A DNA stretch of 33,342 nt from Gammaproteobacteria bacterium (GTDB taxonomy: Bacteria > Pseudomonadota > Gammaproteobacteria > Steroidobacterales > Steroidobacteraceae), in NCBI GenBank assembly GCA_030038755.1, contig JASHSK010000259.1:1-33342 (forward strand), written 5' to 3'. The position numbers and the translations under genes were made by a program. Of this stretch, positions 9,243-17,667 are shown piece after piece. Under the pieces are notes generated by a model. That model saw only the letters and a list, made by a program, of their open reading frames with translations. It made no database searches and was not told the DNA's origin. Within the stretch, counting starts at the first letter, position 1; the number at the start of each line of letters is the position of its first letter.

Positions 9243-10337
9243 ATGTCTGTCAGCCCGTGGGGACTGCGACTGTGCATGCCGCGCGTCAGACGGCAGGGCT
9301 ACGGGCTCGGGAATGAACTGGTTCCGTGGGCTCGGGCGTTCCTCGCGGCGCAGGTGCTGGGCGCGCGCCTGATCTATCCGGCCTTTGGCTTGAACCGGCG
9401 CGGTTACTGGCGAACCTTTGGTACGGCGCCCGATGACTGGATCCTGCATCGCTCCCTGGAGAGGATGCTGCCGGTCGTCGAGTTCGCGGAGGCGGATTAC
9501 ATCCGCCACGGGGGAGGGGACGTGGTCAGGGCGCTGCGCGGATTCGCAGCCGAACAGGCGCTTCACAGCAGGAAACTGTTTCTGCTGGTGACGGAAGGCC
9601 TGTGGGGCGGATTTCAGCACATCGGCGCGGCGCGCGAGTATATCCGCGCGACGCTGTACCAGAGCCGCAACGCCGCCCCGAACCTGCTCGCCCTGCATGA
9701 GCGGCTGAATCCCGAAAAGCCGCTGGTCGGCATGCATATCCGGTTGGGTGATTTCGCACCTGCGGTGGATGTCACCCGGTATCGGCAGGTCTTCAACGCC
9801 TCGCTGCCGCTGGAGTGGTTCTATAACGTGGCGATGTCCCTGCATCGTGCCTTCGATGGCGACTGGCAGCTGTTGCTCGTCACGGACGGGACCCGTGAGC
9901 AGCTGCAACCCCTGCTCAGCCGCTTCCCGTGCGTCACCACGGCGGATCTGAGCGACAACGACTGCTCGGATGTTCTTGCGCTCGCGGGGGCCGACCTGCT
10001 GATCTGCTCGGCCTCGACCTACAGTGCATTGGCGGCATTCCTCTCCGAGGCGCCCTACGTCTGGTTTGCGCCCAGTCTGCACCTGCACCCGGAGGGCTGC
10101 TATTCGACGCATGGATACAAGGAAGAACACGGCCATGCGCAGGGGCCCACCGCGCAGGCCGTGGAACGGTTCGCACGTGACGCGCGCTCATGGAATTCCC
10201 GCGGCGTCGCGGTCGACATGGATGGGAGCCTGCCGGCCGCGCTCATCCAGCAGATCCTGCTGCGGCGCGACCATCGCCAGGCGCACTCCGATCTGGTGCG
10301 ATCCGGGGTGGCTGCGGGTGCCTGCGGACGGCCGTAG
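9243..10337 (+). CDS. GT11-like (alpha-1,2-fucosyltransferase-type) glycosyltransferase
   Basis: About 364 residues. The motif VGMHIRLGDF (near residue 163) matches the H-x-R-x-G-D donor-binding motif of alpha-1,2-fucosyltransferases and related GT-B enzymes. LLVTDGTREQLQPLL and LLICSASTYSALAAFLSE correspond to the later conserved blocks (usual form S-N-S-T/S-F-S-W-W). The N-terminal QGYGLGNELVPWARAF fits the G-x-G-N-x-L/M opening of the family. The start could be the GTG at 9240 or the ATG at 9243; no clear ribosome binding site is seen. It is transcribed with the preceding glycosyltransferase and is convergent with the methyltransferase 20 bp downstream. The sugar transferred is not determinable. 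Confidence 0.7.
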   Translation: MSVSPWGLRLCMPRVRRQGYGLGNELVPWARAFLAAQVLGARLIYPAFGLNRRGYWRTFGTAPDDWILHRSLERMLPVVEFAEADYIRHGGGDVVRALRGFAAEQALHSRKLFLLVTEGLWGGFQHIGAAREYIRATLYQSRNAAPNLLALHERLNPEKPLVGMHIRLGDFAPAVDVTRYRQVFNASLPLEWFYNVAMSLHRAFDGDWQLLLVTDGTREQLQPLLSRFPCVTTADLSDNDCSDVLALAGADLLICSASTYSALAAFLSEAPYVWFAPSLHLHPEGCYSTHGYKEEHGHAQGPTAQAVERFARDARSWNSRGVAVDMDGSLPAALIQQILLRRDHRQAHSDLVRSGVAAGACGRP

Positions 10338-10357
10338 GTTCCGTCGCGGCCCAGGGA

Positions 10358-10957
10358 TCAGTCGCGGCTCAGGAAATAGATGGTCTCTTCCCGGTACTGC
10401 GTCCTGGTGCGCAGCCGCTTCTGCCGGATGAGCCGTGCGCCTGATTCTGATATGAGCGTCTCCAGCTCGGACTTCGGCAGGCTGATGTCGACCATTTCAA
10501 CGCCGGTGCCGTTGAAATCCGGATACCGGGCGAGGACCTTCTCCTGCTTGGACAGGGGGGTAAATATCGTGACCACGGCGCGATAGCGAAAGCTCGCCAG
10601 GGCATTGCGCAGGATCATTCTCCACTCGGGGTTGTGCTCCAGCACGTGGCGCACGTGCAGTCCATCCGGCTCCGATCGATAGGTGACCAGGTCCGCGGTG
10701 ACGCTCGCGTACTGCGATTTCGAGCCGTCCACTCCAATGTAAAGCTGATGGGGGGAGAGCAGGGATCGGAAGCCACCATGACCGCATCCCCAATCCTCGA
10801 CCCGCCTGATCCGGGGCTCATTCAGCCACTCTGCGGCGAGTCGAGCGGTCTTTGGATCGCCGTAGACGCGCGGCTGTCCGGTATCGTGCTCGTACCAGGC
10901 ATCCCACAGGCCTACCCGTGATTCATTTGCAGACCCTGGCTGCCTCTGAAAAGCCAC
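10358..10957 (-). CDS. SAM-dependent methyltransferase (class I)
   Basis: A 199-residue protein with the class I motif I VEDWGCGHGGFRSLL, followed by YIGVDGS as the acidic loop after strand beta-2. LHVRHVLEHNPEW matches the HVLEH motif around motif IV of small-molecule and glycan methyltransferases. Soluble, with no leader. It probably begins with GTG at 10957, and no strong ribosome binding site is visible. It faces the two glycosyltransferases, so I infer methylation of a sugar or glycan, but nothing in the sequence fixes the substrate. Confidence 0.75.
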   Translation of the reverse strand: MAFQRQPGSANESRVGLWDAWYEHDTGQPRVYGDPKTARLAAEWLNEPRIRRVEDWGCGHGGFRSLLSPHQLYIGVDGSKSQYASVTADLVTYRSEPDGLHVRHVLEHNPEWRMILRNALASFRYRAVVTIFTPLSKQEKVLARYPDFNGTGVEMVDISLPKSELETLISESGARLIRQKRLRTRTQYREETIYFLSRD

Positions 10958-10996
10958 GCTTTTGCTCTGGCGTTACTGCCCACGATAAAGCGCGCG

Positions 10997-11025
10997 ATTC
11001 TAGTGGAATTTGAGCAGCGCGGTAA
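10997..11025 (-). promoter_or_regulatory. candidate promoter for the methyltransferase gene
   Basis: Read on the minus strand, TAGAAT (10997-11002) is a good -10 hexamer with a weak -35 (TTACCG, 11020-11025) at 17-bp spacing. Transcription would start about 30 nt before the GTG at 10957. Based on hexamers only. Confidence 0.3.
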
Positions 11026-11082
11026 GCTCACCAGGCCGCCGCGGTGGCGGTCGCAGGTGCTGCCGCGGCGTCGGCCTGAGCC

Positions 11083-11979
11083 TCAGACCTTGAGCGCCTC
11101 ACTGTGCGCCTTCCAGCGCACCTGCAGCGGCTGACCACGCCGCACGAGGCTGCCCGCGCCGGCCAGGATGACGGCGTTCTGACCGAACAGCACTCCCTTG
11201 AGCGTGGGGTCGTAGCGATAGCTCTTCAGCGTTCGCAGCGGCTCATCGCCCTCGACCTCGGCGGTGTCCTGGTTGGTGGTGGTGATCTTGCAGCGCGTGC
11301 AGGGCTTGACGATCTTGAGGCGCAGCGGGCCGTCGCGCAGCTCGTCGATGCGGTCCTCGTCATAGGGATCGACGCCAGCGATGACGATGTTGGGGCGAAA
11401 GCGATTCATCGGCAGCGGCCGCTCGAGGCGCGAATTCAGATCCTCGAGCGAAGCTTCGGAGATGACGAGCACCGGAAAGCCGTCGGAGAAGAGATTCTCG
11501 GCTTCGATCGCCCCCGTCCACTGCCGCGAGCTCAGGCGCCGCTGCGCCGGATCGAAACGCACCAGGCGGCAGTCGCGCTGCAGGAGCTGCCCGAGCCACG
11601 CGGCGGCCTCATCGCCTGCATCGATGCCGATGCAGGTGTCCTTCCACACCTGTACTTCGACGCGCGGGCCGTCCCCGCGCAACGGCACACGCAGATCCGG
11701 CAGACGCGGCTCCGCGTCCGGCGGGTGCGGGTCCGGGGAGGCGGGCCCGGTGGGCACGTGTGCCTGCAGCACCAGCATATCGTCGCGCAGGGCCGGCCTG
11801 ACGAGCGCGAGGCGTGGCACCTCGCGCTGCGTCAGGAAGCGTCCGGCCGGCGTGGTCACCATCCAGCTGCGGTCCCCATCCAGCCCGGCGGCAGTCAGCA
11901 GCGCCTGCTCGAGCCTGACGCCCGCCCCGGACTTCAGTGGATAGCACCACAGCTGCGTGATCCGTATGCTCATGCCCAT
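11083..11979 (-). CDS. MOSC-domain molybdenum enzyme, YcbX/mARC type
   Basis: A 298-residue protein with the MOSC N-terminal beta-barrel (ITQLWCYPLKSGAGVRLEQA, LTQREVPRLALV) and the C-terminal MOSC domain. The conserved cysteine motif PCTRCKITT, whose Cys ligates molybdenum cofactor in the family, is intact, as are MNRFRPNIVI and FGQNAVIL. Relatives reduce N-hydroxylated compounds using an attached or separate ferredoxin; no 2Fe-2S domain follows here, so an external electron donor is expected. An Ala/Pro/Asp-rich insert (TGPASPDPHPPDAEPRLPD) lies after residue about 75. An alternative ATG at 11973 is possible. The gene lies 12 bp after the permease on the same strand. Confidence 0.88.
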   Translation of the reverse strand: MGMSIRITQLWCYPLKSGAGVRLEQALLTAAGLDGDRSWMVTTPAGRFLTQREVPRLALVRPALRDDMLVLQAHVPTGPASPDPHPPDAEPRLPDLRVPLRGDGPRVEVQVWKDTCIGIDAGDEAAAWLGQLLQRDCRLVRFDPAQRRLSSRQWTGAIEAENLFSDGFPVLVISEASLEDLNSRLERPLPMNRFRPNIVIAGVDPYDEDRIDELRDGPLRLKIVKPCTRCKITTTNQDTAEVEGDEPLRTLKSYRYDPTLKGVLFGQNAVILAGAGSLVRRGQPLQVRWKAHSEALKV

Positions 11980-11991
11980 TCAGGCCATGAT

Positions 11992-13452
11992 TCAGGCTCG
12001 ATCGGGCGCAAGGCCGTCACCGCTGCTGACCGCCGCGGCCGAACCCGCACCGCTGAGCCGCTCAGGCTGAAAGCGGCTGTATACCCGTGCCAGATCCGTG
12101 CGCGCCAGCGCGCCGATCTCCGGGCGCCGACGGTAGGAGCTCATGATCCAGACCAGACCCACGGCCAAGTATGCGAGGAATGCGTACGGAAAGTACATGA
12201 CCGGCGCGGGCGGTACCGGGTAGACGCTGCCCACCGCCGGCACGATCAGCAGTGCCAGGGAGGCGGCGCAGCCGGCGAGGTCGCGCGTGCGCAGCGCGCC
12301 GAGCGTTCGCAGATACGCCGGCGCCGAGATCGTGACCAGACAATAGGCCACGACGAAGCCGAAGGCCGCGCAGGTGCCCACATCGCCAAACAGGTCGAGC
12401 GTGGCGACGTGGTTCAGCGTGGCGACGGCCGGCACGAGGAAGGCGATGGCGGCCATGACCGCCACCGCGACGTGCGGCGTCTCGTTGGTGGGATGCGGCC
12501 TGGCGGTCGCCGCATGGAACAGTCCATGTCGGCCCATGGCGTAGATCACGCGCGCGCCCGCGTTCACGCACGACAGACAGAGCGCGAAAAAGCTCACCAT
12601 CGCGCCGAAGGACAGCGGCGCCTGCAGCGCCGGCACCCGTGCGAGCTGCGCCATGGTGTTGAGCGGCGCATCGAGCTTATCGAGCGTCGTGGCGTAGCCG
12701 CGCGTGGCCATCACCATCACGTAGGTGACGAACATGAAGAACACGCCCGAGATGATCAGGCTCATGTTCACTGCGCGGGGAATCGTGCGCAGCGGGTTCT
12801 TCGCCTCATCGCCGAAGGCCGTGGCGCACTCGAAGCCCACCAGCGAGAAGATGGCGACCACCACCCCGAGCCCGACCTTCGACCAGGGCAGGGCGTGCAG
12901 GTTGAACTGTGCGGCATCCACGGCGACGCCGTGCCTGCTCAGGCTGATCAGGCACAGGGCCAGGATCAGCGTCACCGAGGCTCCTTCGAGCACCAGCATC
13001 AGGATCGCGGACAGCTGCACGTTCTTCCAGGCGCACACCGCGGCGGTTCCCACGCACACCGCGAACAGCAGCAGCGGGGAGGCGGCGACTCCCATCATTC
13101 CCAGGAGCTTGCCGGCAAAGATCGTAAAGCCGGTGACGCCCGCCATGGAGATGCCCAGGTAGGCCCAGATCAGGGCCCAGCCACCGATGGCACCCGCCTT
13201 GAGTCCCAGCCCCTGGCAGATATAGGCATACATCGAGCCGGCCGCCGTGGAGCGGCGCGCGAATTGGTTGAGGTTGTAGGCGACGAACAGCAGCATCACC
13301 GTTCCGAGCGCGTACGGCAACCAGCTCCAGTCGCCGGTGTTGCCGTACATCACCGGAATGATCAGTGCGGCGGTCATGGTCGGGGAGATCAGCGCAATCG
13401 CTTGCGCGAGCAGTTCGGCGTAGTTCAGACAGTTCGGCTTCAGTTGCGGCAT
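11992..13452 (-). CDS. APC-superfamily amino acid permease
   Basis: A 486-residue polytopic inner-membrane protein with about 12 predicted helices. The family signatures are visible: NYAELLAQAIALISPTMT at helix 1, the central FSLVGFECATAFGDEAKNP block and YAMGRHGLFH. The substrate is unknown; amino acids or amines are likely. The start at 13452 (MPQLKPN) is preferred over an upstream ATG at 13503 because AAGGAG lies 10 nt before it. Together with the MOSC gene it may form a two-gene unit. The nearest upstream regulator is a MocR gene (13751-15226) in the same orientation, a plausible controller because MocR proteins often regulate adjacent transporters. Confidence 0.88.
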   Translation of the reverse strand: MPQLKPNCLNYAELLAQAIALISPTMTAALIIPVMYGNTGDWSWLPYALGTVMLLFVAYNLNQFARRSTAAGSMYAYICQGLGLKAGAIGGWALIWAYLGISMAGVTGFTIFAGKLLGMMGVAASPLLLFAVCVGTAAVCAWKNVQLSAILMLVLEGASVTLILALCLISLSRHGVAVDAAQFNLHALPWSKVGLGVVVAIFSLVGFECATAFGDEAKNPLRTIPRAVNMSLIISGVFFMFVTYVMVMATRGYATTLDKLDAPLNTMAQLARVPALQAPLSFGAMVSFFALCLSCVNAGARVIYAMGRHGLFHAATARPHPTNETPHVAVAVMAAIAFLVPAVATLNHVATLDLFGDVGTCAAFGFVVAYCLVTISAPAYLRTLGALRTRDLAGCAASLALLIVPAVGSVYPVPPAPVMYFPYAFLAYLAVGLVWIMSSYRRRPEIGALARTDLARVYSRFQPERLSGAGSAAAVSSGDGLAPDRA

Positions 13453-13750
13453 GGCGGCAGCGCTCCTTGAGCGCGGGAAGACGCGATGTCCGCAGGGATG
13501 CAAGAGTTGGCCCCGTGCACGACGCCAGTTTTTGCAAGTTGACGGGTCCAGCAGAATGCGCTTGAATTTGCGGCAAAAATAGCCGTATGCGTGGGCCCAT
13601 GGGGCGCGCAGGCGGCGCGGAGTGGCCCCGGCGGCCGGCCGGCGCGGCGCGCGGGCGCCCCGTGTTGGCGAGGCGCTGCCTCAAATCAGCGCGGCGGCGG
13701 ATCAGCGCCGTGGATCAGCGCCGTGGATCAGTGCGGCGGACACCTGCAGC
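13453..13750. other. 298-bp intergenic region between permease and mocR
   Basis: This holds the permease leader and presumably its promoter, and the end of the mocR transcript. No convincing consensus promoter or U-tract terminator was found. The mocR-proximal end contains three copies of a 13-bp repeat (13699-13737). Confidence 0.5.
13699..13737. repeat. 13-bp tandem repeat, three copies
   Basis: GGATCAGCGCCGT occurs exactly at 13699-13711 and 13712-13724, followed by a diverged copy at 13725-13737. The unit is not a multiple of three and lies outside genes, just past the mocR stop. Confidence 0.75.
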
Positions 13751-15226
13751 TCAACGCAGCTTCGCAAATGCCGCGCCGAGCCGCTGCATGCCGCGTCGCA
13801 GCTCGGCGTCGTCCAGGCTCGCGAACCCCAGGCGGGCGCCCTGCACCGCCCGGCCATCGGTGGCGAACGCAGAGCCGGGTTGAAAGCGCACGCGCTCGAC
13901 CTGTGCGAGCTCCGCAAACCGCATCAGGTCGACCGCCGCATCGAATCGCAGCCACACCGCGAGGCCGCCGGCCGGCAGGTCGAAGTCGACACGCCCGTCG
14001 AACGTGTCCGCCAGCAGCTGCCCCATCAGCGTGCGCCGGCGGCTGTAGATCTGCAGCACCTTGCGGGTATGGCGGTGGATCTCGCCGAGCGTGATCAGCT
14101 CGGCGATCGCCGTCTCGGTGGCCGGATCGCCCTGGCGGTCGACCATGGTGATCTCGGCGGCGATGCGCTCGATCAGCGCGGTCGGCGCGGCGATGTAGCC
14201 CAGCCGCAGGCTCGGCGAGAGCAGCTTGGACATCGAGCCGATGTAGACCACGCGCCCGTGCGGATCGGCGCTGGCGAGCGGCAGCATGGGTTGGTGCGCG
14301 AAATGAAACTCGTGGTCGTAGTCATCTTCGATGATCGCGAACCCGAACTGAGCCGCCAGCGCGAACAGTCGCAGCCGCCGCTCGGGCGGCAGCACCACGG
14401 TGGTCGGGAACTGATGGTGCGGGGTCAGGTACACGGCGCGCACGCGCTTGCGGCGGCAGATCTTCTCGAGCTCATCGACCCGCATGCCGCGTGCATCCAG
14501 CGGCACGCCGATCACCTCGGCGCCCGCGGCACGAAAGGATTCGCGCGCCGGCGGGTAGCTGAGCTCCTCGAGCACCACCGCATCCCCCGGAACGGCCAGC
14601 ACGCGCGCAGTGACGAAGATGGCCATCTGACTGCCGCGGGTGAGACAGATTTGCTCCGGCGTCGTCGACAACGCCCGATCGAGGTTGAGCATCGAAGAGA
14701 CCGCGGCCCGCAGCGTCCGGGTGCCGCGTGGATCCCCGTAGGTGAGCGCCTTGCGCCTCGACAGTGTCCACAGCGCATGCCGGTAGGCGCGCGCCAGCGC
14801 GTTGATCGGCACATGACGCGAATCGGGCGCGCCGTCGTCGAACAGCAGCGTGCCGGCCTCGGCGAGCGTCAGCGCGATGTCGGGCGAGGTGCGCTGGAAG
14901 CGAAACTCCGGCTCACCGGGCATGCGTGCCGCGGGCGCGAGCGGGTCGCTCGCGTGCTCGACCAGCGGCAGATGCGCGGACACGAACGTGCCGCGCGTGA
15001 GCTGGCTCTGCACCCAGCCCTGCGCCTCGAGCTCGGCGTACGCCTGCACCACCGTCTTGCGATTCACCCCGAGGCTTTCGGCGAGCTCACGGCTGCCGGG
15101 CAGAGCGGCTCCCGAACCGAGCCGCCCGCGCCGGATCTCGGCGATCAGCGCATGCACGATCTGCAGGTACATGGGCGTCTGCGCATGACGCCGGATGAGG
15201 AGCTTGACGTTCCAGGGACGCAGCAC
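13751..15226 (-). CDS. MocR/PdxR-type GntR regulator with aminotransferase domain
   Basis: A 491-residue transcription factor. An N-terminal GntR winged helix (about residues 14-85: TPMYLQIVHALIAEIRRG, SRELAESLGVNRKTVVQAYAEL, TRGTFV) is joined by a linker to a class I aminotransferase-fold domain (about 115-485). The PLP lysine is in SMSKLLSPSLRLGY, and IIEDDYDHEF supplies the Asp that holds the pyridine ring. MocR regulators sense PLP or amino compounds. The start is GTG at 15226. It lies 21 bp downstream of fadD on the same strand, so it is probably co-transcribed with tesA-fadD, while its target may be the adjacent permease gene (inference). Confidence 0.9.
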   Translation of the reverse strand: MLRPWNVKLLIRRHAQTPMYLQIVHALIAEIRRGRLGSGAALPGSRELAESLGVNRKTVVQAYAELEAQGWVQSQLTRGTFVSAHLPLVEHASDPLAPAARMPGEPEFRFQRTSPDIALTLAEAGTLLFDDGAPDSRHVPINALARAYRHALWTLSRRKALTYGDPRGTRTLRAAVSSMLNLDRALSTTPEQICLTRGSQMAIFVTARVLAVPGDAVVLEELSYPPARESFRAAGAEVIGVPLDARGMRVDELEKICRRKRVRAVYLTPHHQFPTTVVLPPERRLRLFALAAQFGFAIIEDDYDHEFHFAHQPMLPLASADPHGRVVYIGSMSKLLSPSLRLGYIAAPTALIERIAAEITMVDRQGDPATETAIAELITLGEIHRHTRKVLQIYSRRRTLMGQLLADTFDGRVDFDLPAGGLAVWLRFDAAVDLMRFAELAQVERVRFQPGSAFATDGRAVQGARLGFASLDDAELRRGMQRLGAAFAKLR

Positions 15227-15247
15227 TTCGGCCCCGCGGCCGCGCCC

Positions 15248-16942
15248 TCAAGCGGCTTGCGGCGCCGGCGCCGCGGCCAGCTCGTCGCGCAGCACGCGCC
15301 GCAGGATCTTGCCGACGTTGGTCTTCGGCAGCTCTTCGCGGAAGTACACCGCCTGCGGACGCTTGTAGGCGGTGAGGTACTGGTGCGCGTATTCCTTCAC
15401 CGCCTGTGCGGTCAGCGCAGGATCCTTGCGCACGATGAAGAGGGCCACGACCTCGCCCGAGTACTCGTTGGGCTGCGCCACGGCCGCGACCTCCAGCACG
15501 CCCGGGCAGCGCGCCATGACTTCCTCGACCTCGTTCGGGTACACCTTGAAGCCGGACACGATGATCATGTCCTTCTTGCGATCCTCGATGAACACGAAGC
15601 CGCGCTCATCGATGCGCCCGATGTCCCCGGTGCGCAGCCAACCCTCCGGCAGCATGACCTGTGCGGTCTCGTCGGGGCGCTGCCAGTAGCCGCGCATGAC
15701 CTGCGGGCCGCGCAGGCAGATCTCCCCGATCGCGCCGATGCCGAGATCCTCGCCCGATTCGCCGCGGATGCTGATCTCGGTCGAAGGCAGCGGCAGTCCG
15801 ACCGAGCCGTTGAAGCGCGCGTCCGGCCCCACGAGCGGATTGCAGCAGCCCACCGGGGAGGCCTCCGTCAGGCCCCAGCCCTGCGTGATCGGACAGCCGG
15901 TGAGCGTCTGCCAGCGCTCGGCGACCGCGCTTTGCAGCGCCATGCCGCCGGCGACCGTCGCGACCAGGCGCGAGAAGTCGACGGACTGGAAGCCCGCGGT
16001 GTGCATCAGCGCATTGAAGAGCGTATTGACGCCCATGAAGAACATCGGCGGGTGGTGTCTGAGCTCCCTGACGAAGCCCCTGAAGTCGCGCGGATTGGCG
16101 ATCAGCAGTCCCGAGCCGCCCAGCGAGGCGAACAGCAGGCAGTTCGCGGTCAGCGAGAAGATGTGATAGAGCGGCAACGCGCACACGAAGGTCACGCGGT
16201 CGAGCGCCTTCTGCTGAAACCAGGCGCGGCACTGCTGAATATTCGCCACCATGGTGCCGTGGGTCAGCATTGCGCCCTTGGCCACACCGGTGGTGCCGCC
16301 GGTGTACTGCAGGTACGCCAGATCATCGCGGTCGAGCTTCACCGGCCGCAGCGTCAGCGGGCGTCCCTGCGCGAGCACCGTGCGCAGGCTGCGTGCCTCG
16401 GGGATCAGCCAGCGCGGCACGCGGCGCTGGACATGGCGCAGCACGAAGTTCACCAGCGTGCCCTTGACGGGGCTGAGCAGATCGCCCACCCCCGTGACGA
16501 TCACGTGACGTACCGCGGTGTCCGGCAGTGCCTGCTCGAGGGTGGCGGCGAAGTTCTCCAGCACCACCACGGCGACCGCGCCCGAGTCCTTCAGCTGATG
16601 CTCGAGCTCCGCGGCCGTGTACAGCGGGTTGACGTTGACCACCACGAAGCCCGCGCGCAGCGCGCCGAACATCGCGATCGGATACTGCAGCACGTTCGGC
16701 AGCATGATTGCGACGCGATCACCGCTGGCGAGGCCTGCGCGCTGCTGCAACCAGGCGCCGAAGGCGCGCGAGCGCTGCTCGAGCTCGCGATAGGTCATGG
16801 CGCTGCCCATGCTGCGATAGGCGACGCGATCGGCGTAGCGCTCGAAGGCGTCCTCGATCAGCGCCTTGAGCGACGTGATGGCGAGCGCATCGATGTCGCG
16901 CGGCACGCCCGCCGGATACTGCGCCAGCCAGAACCTGCTCAT
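15248..16942 (-). CDS. fadD: long-chain-fatty-acid-CoA ligase
   Basis: A 564-residue ANL-superfamily enzyme that activates fatty acids with ATP and CoA at the inner membrane. The AMP-binding motif is YTGGTTGVAKGAML, the adenine-binding motif is GWGLTEASPVGC, and the fatty-acyl signature region reads GWLRTGDIGRIDERGFVFIEDRKKDMI in pieces; the C-terminal catalytic lysine falls in PKTNVGKILRR. The start at 16942 (MSRFWLAQYP) is chosen for GGAG 5 nt upstream. An in-frame GTG at 16960 would overlap the tesA stop (GTGA). It is coupled to tesA, giving an acyl release plus re-activation pair. Confidence 0.94.
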   Translation of the reverse strand: MSRFWLAQYPAGVPRDIDALAITSLKALIEDAFERYADRVAYRSMGSAMTYRELEQRSRAFGAWLQQRAGLASGDRVAIMLPNVLQYPIAMFGALRAGFVVVNVNPLYTAAELEHQLKDSGAVAVVVLENFAATLEQALPDTAVRHVIVTGVGDLLSPVKGTLVNFVLRHVQRRVPRWLIPEARSLRTVLAQGRPLTLRPVKLDRDDLAYLQYTGGTTGVAKGAMLTHGTMVANIQQCRAWFQQKALDRVTFVCALPLYHIFSLTANCLLFASLGGSGLLIANPRDFRGFVRELRHHPPMFFMGVNTLFNALMHTAGFQSVDFSRLVATVAGGMALQSAVAERWQTLTGCPITQGWGLTEASPVGCCNPLVGPDARFNGSVGLPLPSTEISIRGESGEDLGIGAIGEICLRGPQVMRGYWQRPDETAQVMLPEGWLRTGDIGRIDERGFVFIEDRKKDMIIVSGFKVYPNEVEEVMARCPGVLEVAAVAQPNEYSGEVVALFIVRKDPALTAQAVKEYAHQYLTAYKRPQAVYFREELPKTNVGKILRRVLRDELAAAPAPQAA

Positions 16943-16956
16943 CGTGACTCCTGCGC

Positions 16957-17667
16957 TCACCGCGGCCGCGCCGGCCCGAGCAGCCCCTGCAGCTCGGGCC
17001 AGACATTATCCAGCAGCAGCGGCTGCGCCTGCTCGTTCGGGTGCAGTCCGTCGGATTGGATCAGCGTGGGGTGCAGGGCGACGCCGGCCATCAGGAAGGG
17101 CACGAGCGCCAGGTGATCCGTGCTCGCGAGAGTGCTGTACATGTCGTAGAAGGCGCTGGTATAGCGCGGTCCATAATTGGGCGGCATGCGCATGCCGATC
17201 AGCAACACCCGGGCACCGGCTCCCTGCGCCAGTTCGATCATGCGCTCGAGGTTCATTTTCGCCTGTGCGACCGACAGGGCGCGCAGCCCGTCGTTGGCGC
17301 CGAGCTCCAGGATCACGATGCGCGGCCGATGCAGCGCGAGCGCGCGTGGCAATCGCGCCAGCCCGCCGGCGGTCGTCTCACCGCTCACGCTGGCATTCAC
17401 GACGCCAAAATCGTACCCTTTCCCGGCCATTCGCTGCGCCAGCAGGTCCACCCAGCCGTGCCCGAGCGGCACTCCGTAGCCCGCGCTGAGACTGTCGCCG
17501 AATACCAGGATCACCGGAGCGCTCGCCGCAGCATCGCGCTCGTGATCGGCGCGCACGGCCGCGTCGCTGCCGCTCGCCGGGCCCTCCACGGCCGCCTGCA
17601 CGCCACGGCTGGCCGGGGCCGCCAGCGCGGCCAGCATTGCCAGCAGGATGCCGATGACGCGTGACAT
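16957..17667 (-). CDS. tesA: periplasmic multifunctional esterase/acyl-CoA thioesterase I
   Basis: A 236-residue SGNH hydrolase. An N-terminal signal peptide (MSRVIGILLAMLAALAAPAS, cleavage about residue 20-27) precedes an Ala/Asp-rich spacer. The nucleophile is Ser59 in FGDSLSAGYG. The oxyanion residues are Gly in VSGETTAGG and Asn in LGANDGL, and the catalytic Asp/His pair is in SDGLHPNEQAQ. It hydrolyses acyl-CoA and other acyl esters in the periplasm. The ATG at 17667 overlaps, on the opposite strand, the start of the divergent ybbA, the same gene order as in E. coli but with no intergenic space. Confidence 0.92.
   Translation of the reverse strand: MSRVIGILLAMLAALAAPASRGVQAAVEGPASGSDAAVRADHERDAAASAPVILVFGDSLSAGYGVPLGHGWVDLLAQRMAGKGYDFGVVNASVSGETTAGGLARLPRALALHRPRIVILELGANDGLRALSVAQAKMNLERMIELAQGAGARVLLIGMRMPPNYGPRYTSAFYDMYSTLASTDHLALVPFLMAGVALHPTLIQSDGLHPNEQAQPLLLDNVWPELQGLLGPARPR

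Noticed and set aside
13699-13737. Short CRISPR-like array
   Set aside because: The copies are contiguous 13-bp units without spacers, and no cas genes are present.
13622-17116. 1164-codon plus-strand frame
   Set aside because: Antisense shadow over mocR, fadD and tesA, all of which have intact catalytic motifs on the minus strand.
17648-17667. A conventional intergenic promoter between tesA and ybbA
   Set aside because: The start codons overlap, leaving no intergenic bases for it.
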